Below, piece after piece: positions 19,309 to 29,489 of a DNA stretch of 64,000 nt (position 1 is its first letter; each line of letters opens with the position of its first letter). The stretch is from Didymella arachidicola (lineage: Eukaryota; Ascomycota; Dothideomycetes; Pleosporales; Didymellaceae): the NCBI GenBank assembly GCA_016630955.3, contig CM049988.1, positions 992,001 to 1,056,000 of the forward strand. The letters are read 5' to 3'. A model generated the notes under the pieces. It was not told the origin of the DNA and did not search any database. It was given only the letters and a program-made list of their open reading frames with translations. Made by a program: the position numbers and the translations under genes.

Positions 19309-21276
19309 TTAGACGATGACATACTCTTTTAGCCCAGACTTCCCAAAATCGTACCAGGTAACACCCTGACCAAAGGCCCTAACATCAGGGTATCCGCTGG
19401 ACGTGAAGATGTTCCCCAGGAGCTCGTGACCCCATGGGTGATTCGCAACACTGGCAACATTAACCATTTCGTATGTGACATCAGCGGCTGCGCTTTCGTT
19501 GCGGCGAAGGATGAAGGGGAAGTTGACACCGAACAAACCCACCAAGATGTCGCCACTACGAATCCCAGTTTGCGGGTCCTCGTGATAGGTTAGGCCCACA
19601 TGACCTTGGTCAGTCACAAACACGATACGGTCCTTTGCACGGCTCGATATAGCCTCTGCAAGCTCTCGCATAGTGTCATGCACTCCACAACCAAAAGGTC
19701 CCGATCTCACTTCGTGATGAGGACGGAATAGAGCGCCATACTCATCGACACGGTCCCGGTTGGCATTCAGGAATAGATCGAAGGTGTCGAACTCATGCTG
19801 CTGGGCTCCGGGACGAACACGCCAGCTATATGTGTGCTCCAGTGGCAGCAATGCTAATAAGTAGTCTGTAGAGCTGATCCTGTTAGGCGCTACGATGTCG
19901 TGATAGACGTCGTAAATCGAATTGAGTGAAAGCCAATGTGGCTCAGTCCATTCCAAATGCCGCAGTGAGTCTTTTGAGGTCGCTATAATTGTCCCGGCAA
20001 AAAGCCCATACGTGCTGAGACGCGTGAAGTCGGCAGAAAATTGGGCCGCTGGCAGGCTTGGTGGTAGGTCTCGAGCAAGCATGTCAACGCGCTCTTCGGG
20101 CTTAATGTTGAGCATGAGTGGCAAATTATCCATGGGTGGCTCGAGAAGAATGTTGTAACTTCGTCGAGCCGCATTGAACGAACGGTCATTCGTTTTGGTC
20201 TTGGTAGCAAATGCGAAGTTGGGAACCCACGTCGGCCACTCTGGAGAACGACCCAGTCGCACATGCTGGTCTTTCACAGGACGTAATGGCGACTCAAAAT
20301 ACATGGAAACATATCCATTGCGTAGCATATATACCGTGGCGTCCGTATAGACCTTGTGAAGTGGCCTTGTATAGTCCGCGAACAGTCGTTCAGACTCAAA
20401 CTCGGAGATACCCAAAAGACCAAAGACTTTGTCGCGTGGGTCTGTCGCAGAAAGATATAACGTTCGTCTTAGCTGGTACGCAAAGAAAGCGTTGTCTTGC
20501 CGATCGGGGCTCCGCTTCGCAAGTCTGATAGAATAAAAATCAACGGCGCGTTCATGGCGATCCTGATATTCTGCAATCTTGATCCCAGGAATCCGATCAA
20601 GTTGTTTTCCTACCGCCGCAGCACATTCCAACAACGACTCCCAAGGGAAAGAATGACAACCGACCAAGACTAGCGGGTCGTGTTTTGATAGGGCAAGCTC
20701 CTGCACCACCCAGGTCCTTTCGAACCACGAGCGTCCCAGGATCTGGTACATCGTTGGAGCCAGGCAAAAAAGATCGGACTTGGAGAGATCCTTATCATCC
20801 TGTAGCAGAGTCAGGCCGTGCTTGAAGTCGGTGTCGCCATCTTCCGGACCAAGCCAGACTAACACATTGTCGGCAGCGGTGTAGATATCTCCCATAAGCT
20901 GGACTTGAGCGCCACGCTCCTTGATGTCCATCTGGTTGATACAGAGTGCATCGATCCACAGAGTTCGACGCTTGTCAGGGCGTCTGATGTGGCGTAGAGC
21001 TGATTCGAGATTTGCAGTGACGGGGAGACTTGGACCGTTCTTGTCGCCGATCCATGCTCGACTCGTCGATGCTCCAACCCCCCAAACGTACGACAAAGCT
21101 TCGTAGGAAGGAGTAGGATGGCCTTTGATATGGACTGCATGCAAGTAGATGATGATGTCTTCGGCGAATTGTCCGGGCTGGAGATCCAAGATACGAATTA
21201 CTCCATCGCGAGACGCTATCGGTGAATATATGGGGTCCTCAATCTTGAGTTGCGCGAGTCCGTCCGCCAGAGACAT
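19309..21276 (-). CDS. HET-domain (heterokaryon incompatibility) protein
   Basis: Intronless, 655 residues from the ATG at 21274-21276; the frame extends 38 codons upstream but without an ATG. The N-terminal half carries the three HET signatures in order: YEALSYVWG (about 58-66), LWIDALCINQ followed by QVQLMGDIYTAADNVLVWLG (about 106-143), and RSWFERTWVVQELALS (about 182-197). The C-terminal half has no recognised domain. HET proteins trigger cell death when genetically different hyphae fuse, and the large fungal family also includes members with unknown recognition roles. No partner STAND or effector gene sits next to it. The second HET copy in this window (27.6-29.5 kb, same strand) is broken, so this is the only intact one. 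Confidence 0.93.
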   Translation of the reverse strand: MSLADGLAQLKIEDPIYSPIASRDGVIRILDLQPGQFAEDIIIYLHAVHIKGHPTPSYEALSYVWGVGASTSRAWIGDKNGPSLPVTANLESALRHIRRPDKRRTLWIDALCINQMDIKERGAQVQLMGDIYTAADNVLVWLGPEDGDTDFKHGLTLLQDDKDLSKSDLFCLAPTMYQILGRSWFERTWVVQELALSKHDPLVLVGCHSFPWESLLECAAAVGKQLDRIPGIKIAEYQDRHERAVDFYSIRLAKRSPDRQDNAFFAYQLRRTLYLSATDPRDKVFGLLGISEFESERLFADYTRPLHKVYTDATVYMLRNGYVSMYFESPLRPVKDQHVRLGRSPEWPTWVPNFAFATKTKTNDRSFNAARRSYNILLEPPMDNLPLMLNIKPEERVDMLARDLPPSLPAAQFSADFTRLSTYGLFAGTIIATSKDSLRHLEWTEPHWLSLNSIYDVYHDIVAPNRISSTDYLLALLPLEHTYSWRVRPGAQQHEFDTFDLFLNANRDRVDEYGALFRPHHEVRSGPFGCGVHDTMRELAEAISSRAKDRIVFVTDQGHVGLTYHEDPQTGIRSGDILVGLFGVNFPFILRRNESAAADVTYEMVNVASVANHPWGHELLGNIFTSSGYPDVRAFGQGVTWYDFGKSGLKEYVIV

Positions 21277-21799
21277 GTTGCGGTGAGATCGATGTAGCGG
21301 GCCGCTGCGAGCGACAATTGGAGCAGAGGACGGCTGGCACACTCGGCCCTGGATAGCGCCACTTAGACACGCAAAGGCATAGTTCTGCACGTGTTGTGGG
21401 CCCCAAAGATGAGTTTGTTGATCCCACGTAAGTCAAGAAGTGAGATAGTGATGGCGATACCACCCCACATTCACCTGGGCTGAGACGCGTGACGCTAGCC
21501 AGGCCACCTGCAGCTAACCCTTTTGAGCAAGGACTGAAAGAGCCCAACCTCCTCAGGCGGCCATCACGACGACCACACCTGGACACGTAGTCGTTGGAGC
21601 AAGGAAAAATTGAATGATATATGCTCACAGAAGACCTAGATCGACAGGGTCGTTGCAGAAAGCATGGCATTCAATACGAGACTAACGAGAAGCTATCAAG
21701 GCATGGTGTGCGGTGAGTGACACTGAAAACCAAATAGCTATCGCCAAAGACCTCAAACGAGACTCATCAGAAGCTGACTTCAAAAACGAGGGAGTCCTA
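21277..21799. other. intergenic, HET upstream region
   Basis: About 520 bases between the HET start and the predicted last K/E-rich exon of the neighbouring gene. No gene was seen. Confidence 0.45.
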
Positions 21800-22686
21800 T
21801 CATCCGCAATCGAACATAATGACGGCCCTCCTTGTTCGAACCGAAGTGATCAAGGCAGTCGAAACCAGCAGTATTTGCCGCCGACTGCGCACTTGAGCTT
21901 CGATTTCTTGTCCGCCCCTTTTTAGCCCTTTCTCCGATTCTTTGCGCTGCTTCTCCTAGTATCCCTTCTTCTTTGAAAAGATTAGTGACACCTGCAACGG
22001 TGCGAGGATGAAGCCGACTGACCTTGCGATCTTCCTCCTCCTGTGTGGTGTCAGCAGCTATTTAGAAAGTATGCAAATTTCGAAGATGTGCAAAACTCGT
22101 GAGTTTTACATGTAGAACTGACCTTCTTCTTCTTCTTCTTCTTCTCAGCATCCTTACGCTTCTTCTCTTCCTCCCACTGAGCTGTGTTAGCACTGACGGT
22201 TCACGGCGTAGGATTCCCCGGCGATCGAGGCACTGAGGAGAGAGATTGCCAATTTTGACACTCATCAAGAAGGTAGACGCACTTTATTCTCTTCCTTGAG
22301 AAGTGTCAGTTGTTGTTCGATGATGTGCTTGTGGGGTCGTAGCCAGAGTAGAGGACAAGCTAGGGCGAGAGCAAATGGGACTCACCTCTTCTTTCTTCTT
22401 ATTATATTCCTCCTCTTCCTTCTTCTTACGTTCCTCCTCTTCCTTCTTCTTACGTTCCTCCTCTTCCTTCTTCTTACGTTCCTCCTCTTCCTTCTTCTTA
22501 CGTTCCTCCTCTTCCTTCTTCTTACGTTCCTCCTCCTTCTTCTTGTATTCCTCTTCTTCCTTCTTCTGAATCTAGTTAGCTATGGAGATCCGTACCTTAG
22601 AAGCGGTTGCGGTGGCTGCAGGGAGCTTGAAAGTGACTACACGTCTTTTGCGTGGCATTCATTGGCGTACGAACCTTCTTTTTCTC
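21800..22686 (-). other. Chain of Lys/Glu-rich micro-exons downstream of the TAA (possible long-isoform exons)
   Basis: Past the TAA there are further segments with splice signals, all phase 0 and all charged: 22686-22675 (EKKK), 22565-22386 (60 codons with five KKKEEEER-type octads), 22294-22283 (EENK), 22176-22123 (WEEEKKRKDAE then seven Lys), 22040-22023 (EEEDRK) and a last exon 21955-21800 that ends with TGA. Joining exons 1 and 2 to these while skipping the TAA-bearing 60-nt exon keeps one frame and gives a protein of about 230 residues. The Lys/Glu octads predict a long charged single alpha-helix. The last exon is least certain, because other frames there are also open. Either alternative splicing or decay after a nonsense mutation could explain this layout. 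Confidence 0.5.
22414..22545. repeat. 24-bp tandem repeat encoding KKKEEEER octads
   Basis: Near-identical 24-bp units (plus-strand core TTCTTCTTACGTTCCTCCTC) are repeated about five times in tandem. On the minus strand each gives three Lys, four Glu and one Arg. The repeat sits wholly inside one predicted exon, and its unit length is a multiple of three, so copy-number change keeps the frame. Confidence 0.9.
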
Positions 22687-22780
22687 CTGGACATATATCA
22701 GTGACAGCTCGACCAAGTGCGATGGAAGGGCAACCTCCCAGGGATGGTGAGAGGGTTTGAGGGTGTGATTGACAACTTAC

Positions 22781-23313
22781 TTATTCCTCCTCCTCCTCCT
22801 CCTCCTCCTCCTTCTTCTTCTTCTCTATCTCATACTTCTCCTGCGCTGCATTAGCCATCGTGTTTGACCTCGCAGTCACCTAGAACGATCGGACGATGCT
22901 TTGAGACCATCAAAACGCTAAACACGAGGCATTGAATTTACAAATACCTTTTTCTTCTTCTTCTTCTTCTTCTCCTCCTGTAAAGATGTCAACGATGGTC
23001 GTCGCGAGATCCAGGCGGTGCAAATCATGTCCTCGCCACGGGAAGAGGATCTGGAAATAGCGGAAGTGAAATTGGGACTCACCTCTTCGTACTTCTTCCA
23101 GTACGGCTGGCAGTCCTTGAAATCGGGCTTGTACCAGATGCACTGGACCTTGTAGGCCGACTCGCCCTTGTTGTAATCCTGGCAGCCGTACCAGTCGTCA
23201 GGGTAATGTTTCCATGGCTTCTTGTAGGCGCAGCTCTTATCCAGGAGGTTGGGAGCTGGAGCAGCGAAGGCGACGGCACTCAAGGCCGGGAGCATGAGGA
23301 GGGAGAACTTCAT
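22781..23313 (-). CDS. Secreted Cys-containing protein with Lys/Glu-rich tail (short form)
   Basis: Three exons, 23313-23083, 22977-22948 and 22840-22781, encode 106 residues ending at an in-frame TAA. Exon 1 has a signal peptide (MKFSLLMLPALSAVAFAAPA, cleavage likely after residues 17-19). It is followed by a small domain with four Cys and many aromatics (CAYKKPWKHYPDDWYGCQDY ... VQCIWYKPDFKDCQPYW). Exon 2 is two Glu then eight Lys; exon 3 is EKYEIEKKKK followed by nine Glu and the stop. All junctions are phase 0 with good GTGAGT/GTATTT donors and CAG acceptors. No homologue is recognised; small secreted proteins of this kind can be effectors or wall proteins. Further K/E exons continue downstream (21800-22686), so this is probably one isoform or a recently truncated gene. 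Confidence 0.65.
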
Positions 23314-26300
23314 AATAAATAATGTGCTTAAGGTTTTGTTTAAAGTATAGAAGTGGCAGTGATTGAAGGTGAGAGTGATGACCTTTGAACTGATGGACTT
23401 CTGAGCTCGTTATATAGGCGTTGCGACAGTAGTGAGCTCCGCGGCATCACGCCCGTAGCTTTACCTGACATCACGCTCAAGGCTCAACAAGTGCCTCCGG
23501 CGCATCGTCTGAGCAATGTCGAATATGGCACCTGAAAGCCACCCGAGCATGAACTATTGAATATGCAACCCAAGACGCGAAGGCGAAAGTTGCAGCCAGT
23601 GCCAGAGCGATTTCAGTCGAAATGGCTTGCAGGGGCTTGCTAATGAAGAGGGGTTGAAGCGATTTACCCTAGTTACTGTCGAGATTCTCAAGCGTTGTGG
23701 CACTGCGCGGCTTCGATGGATGACGTCCAGGTGAAGTACAGGACATCCGCTAAGTGAACTCGAAGCTGACCTGCGGATGCTTGCCTGATCAACACAATGC
23801 CCACGTCAAGGCAAACAGTGGAGGCAAACGCTACCTAGGTAGAGGAAATGCTGCACCCTTCGTAAAAAAAAACGTTTTTCCAGCCTGACGACTTTGCTAA
23901 TCTGAATGGGCACAGCGCATAAGTGATATGTACATGTCCGCCGTCATCAGCCCTGTAAGGATGAAGTCGTTCCAAGCCTGCCAAGAATATCGAAAACAAG
24001 CTTTTGCGGAGCGCGAGGCTAACCAGCCCGAACTCTTGCGGGGTGAACGCGGAGCCGTATCCGTGTACCAGATTACCACTTCGATCCAACCGGCAACTGA
24101 AAATCTAGTCGGATACTTCGGCATCCTGACGAGATCTAGATTACCAGGGGCGTCCAATCTCGTGCAAGGTGACTAAGTACCCAGACTTAAGCGTCTGTGC
24201 CGCCCAGCTTCATGCAGCTTGTATATTGTACAATCTGGGCTGTATTGGGTAGTCTGCGGATCAGAGGAGCTAAATCCCAGGTGAACACTGAGCTCTCATC
24301 GTGTCGATTGATTCGATTGCCTTGCCCCGTATTTGATCGTCCGGGAGTTGCGCTGCCATAGGCGCGGCCACGGAGTGTATATGTCTGGGTGGGCAATGAT
24401 GCATACCAGCAAGCTTTGTACAAGTTCCCCGCATGAGCGAGCCTGACATGTTTTGACAGGAACCGCCCACCATGTCATCATCAGCGTTTCCCAACTGGTT
24501 GGGCTCGCTTCTCTCAAGCTAGCGCAGCCCTCTGCGGCGGATCGATAAGCTTATTTTCTTGGCAGTCAAGAGAAGGCGGAAGTCGCTCGTGTTGCAGAAC
24601 AAACCGTCGATAAGCCCGGGCCACCCCATGAAAATTAAGATGCAAGATTCAGCAACAACACAATAGTTGAATAGAGAGACTTAAATCACAAACTTAACTA
24701 TATAGAATTAGGCTTATCTGACCTATATAATAATGAACTTAAGACTAAACAAGTAATTTTTAGCTGTGAAATCGCGACACAAGTTCATTCTATCCGATGG
24801 TAATGATGCGAAGTGGCCCGGGCCTATCAACGGATTATTCTGCAACATGAGAGGAAGTATCGTGACATGGCTACAGACGTGAGCTAGGAGAAAAGCGACC
24901 GCAGTTCCATGGCGTAAGCTTAGTGTCGATGGAACCGAAGTTCCGAATGTCCCGCCCGCCGTCATAGCAGTGGAGCAAGACTTAGAGTTGCGCTAGTTGC
25001 CAAAAATGATATCAACGTGGCTACATCGTGACCTGGCGTTGCTGCTTTTGGTGCACAGCATCTCATCGAAGTCCCATGTTTCCGCTAGTCGAAGTCAGAC
25101 TTCGAAGTGTCTGTGGTTAGTACCAGTCCCTGACGAACTTCTCGCGTGTGTATAGAAAATGCCCAACAAACTCAATGCAGCCAAGAAAGAGGTCTGTACA
25201 GTCGAGGGTGTAGGCTTGCATGACAAATTCCAGCGCAGTCAGCGTTCGGGATGGGGCAAGCGCGATAGGGTCGTGAGACTTGAGTGGTCCTGCGTTTGTG
25301 TCGATCGGTACTCTCGTCGGTATGCAAACGAGGTACTAGTAGCAACACTTTTTTGTCGCATATTGATGGAGTCGAGAGGTTTCGAAGCACATCAGCACAT
25401 CGGCACTTGTCAATGTTCCTACCGTGCACTTCACTCACCAGTCGCATACTAAAGTCTGCGACTAAATGATTGTAACCGCTTGCGAAGCAAGCCCCTCTGT
25501 TCCAGCCGGCGTGTAGCGCTTGAAAGCCGACAATTTTGGCACTCTCTTAGGTTTCCGAGGAGTGTACTGCACCGCCCTCCTGTGTGCACGATCAAATGAC
25601 AGTTGGTTGTTGATTTGAGACGAGTCTTCGAGCCACGGCTTTTACGTCTGGCGTAATCGTGGTCTGCTATCGTCGCTGCTACCTCAGCTCAATCTTGGAT
25701 GGTTGCAATGAACGGTTCGCGGGTGGCATGGGGCTTTGGTATCATTGGAAGCATTGCGGCCTCTCTTCGACACGAAGCAGAAAGTATATCCGAACATGTT
25801 TTGTGCCGAAATGGTTCTCAGCTGCTCGTCGCGGAGAAAAGTCCAGGTGCTCTTTCAGTCGTAAAACGCGACTTGATTGTCGACTCAATCACTCGGTGGT
25901 TAGTAGCGTTATCCAAGGCATTTGACGGAATTAGATTGACACAAGAACGCATGACGGGTGATCATTGAAGCTGGATGGCAAGTCTCGTCGCTGCCCAGGC
26001 GCCGTTGGGTGCGAGGTTGGTTTCATGGGAATAGAAACGGATGGTGGGGCAGCTGAGATGCACCATGGCCCGTGCTCGTGTTGGGATTTGCTCCTGCCAC
26101 CCCCACCCTGCCACGTGCCTGCAACGTGCAAGACTCTCCAGGTCGACCGGCATCGCAGCTCCAGGTGTTCCAAGACCTCCGTAACGCAAATCATCCATGC
26201 TGGTAGACGAACAAGCGACGTGTTTGATCAAGATTATAGCAGGCGCGCACGCCCCGCAAAGCATAACGTTTTAGTCTACTTGATCGAATGCTTCACCAAC

Positions 26301-26932
26301 ACTTATAAAACTGTTACATCAATGTTCCTATCAACTGCGTAGTGAAGGACACTGTTTCAGACGAGTCTGAGCTCAACAATCATGACCTCATCAACATCGA
26401 GTCCTGCACTTGAATGCTCCTTGATCGACTGCGCGTGCATACCAGAACTGTTGTTCGATCCTCTCGACCTCTAGGCTGGCTATGACCTTTGAAGTCACGC
26501 ATAAAAGTAATTGGAATGGTGGGCGGTGTGTCGATAGGAAAGGCAGAAAGCAGTCGTGTCAAACCTGGTATACAAACGCGAGGAGAAGTATGAGGTACCC
26601 TTTTTAAGGAGGTCGAGAAGTGGACGGATAGATTAGTGCTGACAAGAGTCGGCTGAGAAAGTGAGCTCGAAGAGGTGCGCTGATGCAGTCAAACATAGGC
26701 AAGGCTAATCACAAGGTAGCGCCACCGACAAGCCTCTTGTCAAATCCTTGATCGCATTCTTCGAAGACCGCAGTGTCGCAGATGTTGTCCAAGTCTAATG
26801 ATGTGTCTACGCTCTATCATTAGAAAAGTGGACGATCTCTAAGCTACCGTCCTATTACTGGTCCTTACACTGTGTGTCCAACACCACCGCCACTCCTTGG
26901 TAGCCTCAGCACATAATCATTCATGGTCATCC
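23314..26932. other. 3.6 kb gene-poor region
   Basis: No reading frame here looks like a known protein. Contents: the upstream region of the secreted-protein gene (to about 23.5 kb, with an AT-rich stretch at 23310-23345), an inverted-repeat element at 24586-24851, and scattered short frames of under 90 codons on both strands. The frame at 25699-25968 starts with a hydrophobic Gly-rich segment but matches nothing I recognise. Confidence 0.5.
24586..24851. mobile_element. MITE-like element with 39-bp terminal inverted repeats
   Basis: The left arm 24586-24624 and the right arm 24813-24851 are inverted copies matching at 34 of 39 positions. Four of the five differences are C/T or G/A transitions. 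Both arms contain the core GCCCGGGCCAC. The 188-base interior is AT-rich (TTAAATCACAAACTTAACTA...) and codes for nothing. Size (266 bp), inverted ends and lack of a transposase fit a non-autonomous DNA transposon. No clear target-site duplication was found, and the transition-biased differences would fit RIP mutation. Confidence 0.65.
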
Positions 26933-27393
26933 TTAAACCTCGCCCTGCTCATCTTGCTCGACAGGTCCCTTCTTTCCCTCGTTCTCAGCTTTGATCTCGG
27001 CCGTCTTCGCACCCCAAGTGCCCCTACCAGGCAGCGGCGGTAACTCGACTGCACGCGTAGGATTAGCCTTGCTCTCTTACCACACCAAACCCCTCTCACT
27101 CCAACCTGAGGTACTTACCAATCACGATTCCACCAGCATTCTTCACGAAATCATTCAAGCCCTCCAAATCTCTCTCGCGCTTCAGCCATGTGAGGTCATG
27201 CGAATACTTCTTGTCAAGGTAGATCTCGACCTGTGCGCGCAAGACGTTGCGGGTGCGGTACGTGCCGCTGTACTTCTCGAGGAAGAGTATAGCAAGGGTA
27301 GCGAGGTGGTCGGCTTCGGGGTTGTACGCTGGGATAGAGTCAGACGTGTGGGGAAGCCAGAGTGGGGAGGCCTGTACAACGGCGGATGTCCAT
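26933..27393 (-). CDS. Small hypothetical protein, 113 aa
   Basis: Three exons, 27393-27378, 27328-27119 and 27048-26933, give 113 residues. The first coding exon is only 16 nt; the introns are 49 and 70 nt with GTACAG and GTAAGT donors, a GTCTGAC branch point in the first, and CAG acceptors. The protein starts MDIRRSYNPEADHLATLAIL and continues with a helical Arg/Lys/Glu-rich core (FLEKYSGTYRTRNVLRAQ). A conserved-looking LPPLPGRGTWGAKTAEI segment and an acidic tail follow. There is no signal peptide or membrane segment. I do not recognise the family. The exact frame closure over three exons and the non-random composition support a real gene; the tiny first exon is the weakest part. Confidence 0.6.
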
Positions 27394-27592
27394 TGTATGT
27401 TAGTGAGTTGAAGAAGGACGTTGATTCGATATGAGCGCAAAGTTGTCGTAGTGTCAGGTCGCTGAAAGGCAGTGTGAGCAGGCGTCCACAGCGCGGGTCT
27501 AGTCGGGCAGTGAAGTGATGGCGCGGCCTTTCACTTGCGCAGCTTTTCGCGCCGCAACGCTCTTCGCTCGCGGCAGCGGTGCTGCTGCCTCC

Positions 27593-29489
27593 CTACGCAA
27601 GTGAAAAGATTTGATCTGGTCCCTGTCGAGCATCGTCGTTTGTGTGCTGATCCATCAGATGTGGGATATATGCGGTTCCAACTAAATCCCACAGCTTCTC
27701 GCCGGGCTCCTTTGATACAATGTCGTTGTCTGTATGCGGTCTTATGATATAAAGTGGAGTTCCGCTATAGGACATGTAGACTTGGTCGCCTGGCCGGCAT
27801 CCAGGCGTTGCAAGACCAAAGCGCCCACAAGTTGTGCTAAAGAAAAAATGTCCGATGACTTCTAGAGAACGCACAAACGCATAACGAGCTGTTGTACATC
27901 TACCTGGTCCTAAGCTGTAGATTCGAGCGTGATTACAGGTTCGGAGAGCACGCCATACATCCCTGAAAGCAATTCGAGCCTCAGCGGTGATACGGTGATC
28001 CGTCCAGAACGCTATGAGAAAGTCCGTAAGCTTGCCAGGCCTATCTTCAGCGTTTTTGTTTCGAGTCCGAAAGGAGATATCCAGACCATCAGATAGCCAT
28101 TGCATCTAAACGACGTGAAGCTGGTTGTCACGGCTGAAGTTTTGTACAGGGTCCTCATTGTGCATGTAGTCCCAAGCCTGAATCAAGCGCAAATCTTCGA
28201 CGACCTGGGAGATGGTATCTACCATAAACCCGCGTACCTGGAGGATCATGTTCCTGTCGAGCATAGAGACGAATCGTTTATCATGGCCTGCGATAGCTAA
28301 ATATCTCAAGTCTGCGCTCTGTGCATCCTCCGCTACCAATAAAAGCCTATGAAAGAATGGTAGCGATCCGTGCTTGGATTCCAGCCGCCGGATATCGCAA
28401 AGTAATGATTCGCTCTCCCACAAAGATTGGGACACCAAGATGGTAGACTCGAGGGCCGAAGAATCGTGGAGTCCGGTACGTCCAACATAGCCAGATCACT
28501 GCTGCATTCAATGATTATCTTTGCACAAGCAACAATGGTGAGCCAGTAATGCCTGCGAGAAGCTTCGCTGTAATCGATGAGAGTTGCCAGTGTGGACTGC
28601 ATATGCTTATCGAACAGTCCAGAGAGAGCCCAGATTCTGTCTATACGCTCACCAAATTTTCGCAGACGTGTTCTGCGAAGCAATTCCGGAATATTGCCGG
28701 CTCGGACAGGCTTTTTATAATTGCGGTGACTTCTGATGAAATCGATGTCGTTCAACTCTTCTCATCCAATATGTGCCAGCAAGCCGAGGCTGCCGAGCTC
28801 TGCTTCCACCAGGAACCACTGATCGAGGAATCTCAACGGAGCATCCATGTCGTACCATAGCTTGCCGCAAAGTAGTAAAGGAGTCTTCGCAAGCACGACC
28901 TCCTGAAAGGTCCACAGGCGGGTGAACCATCTAGACAACACAGAAGCCATGCCCTTCCAGAATGGTTCTGTGGCTCTACGTATCAGCGCACTCTGCTTGT
29001 CTTCGTCGGTGCCTACTTGTTCAGTCAAATTGTGCATCTCCATCAAAAGTAGTCCGACTCGGCTGTAGCTTGACCCAGCCATACAAGCACTTGATATGCA
29101 CACGAGTAGATACGCGACATCAACCGGACCTGGACAGCCTTCTCATCGGCATCATTCTGGTTGATACATATGGAATCAATCCAGATTGGACGCTCCGGGT
29201 CCGGCCTGAAGAAGTACAAGTAGCCCAACATCTCAAACGCAGTCGGCGTGATGTACCACTTGGCACTGTTGCATTGGACAGGTACAGATACCGGCGCAAT
29301 ACCCCAGACGTAAGATATTGCATCGAAGTCAAGCTCGTTGGTGAGTATGTGGCATCTGGTGCGCAGTTCGAACTCGTCTGACGTCGTCCAGTGGATGCTG
29401 AGCAGCCGTATTTCATCCGGCTTGAGACCTTGTCTGTGGTATGGAGAAGTGGCAGGTGTCGCATCTACTGTTGTGACGAGCTTGCGAGA
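27593..29489 (-). pseudogene. Degenerate HET-domain gene
   Basis: Pieces of a HET protein lie in order on the minus strand. First is a frame with DFDAISYVWG and IWIDSICINQ followed by VLVWLG (about 29340-29050). Then, after a frame change near 29050-29080, comes WFTRLWTFQEVVLA. An in-frame TGA at 28762-28764 interrupts the next part, a frame change occurs near 28340-28370, and another in-frame TAG sits at 28106-28108 before the terminal segment ending at 27593. No ATG is found in the first frame. An unusual intron could explain the first frame change (GTCAAG donor), but not the two stops. The order and spacing of all HET motifs show it was once full length. It is distinct from the intact copy at 19.3-21.3 kb. 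Confidence 0.85.

Noticed and set aside
21277..21390. Longer N-terminus for the intact HET protein (38 more residues)
   Set aside because: The extension has no ATG; it begins at GTG. The first ATG is at 21274-21276.
22296..22760. Plus-strand frame with repeated Leu/Phe/Ser blocks that could look like a membrane protein
   Set aside because: It is the complement of the Lys/Glu repeat exons; the hydrophobic repeats are an artefact of reading AAG/GAG on the other strand.
22100..22980. CRISPR-like spaced repeats
   Set aside because: The repeated blocks are simple AAG/GAG tracts of unequal length separated by introns, in a eukaryotic gene; not a CRISPR array.
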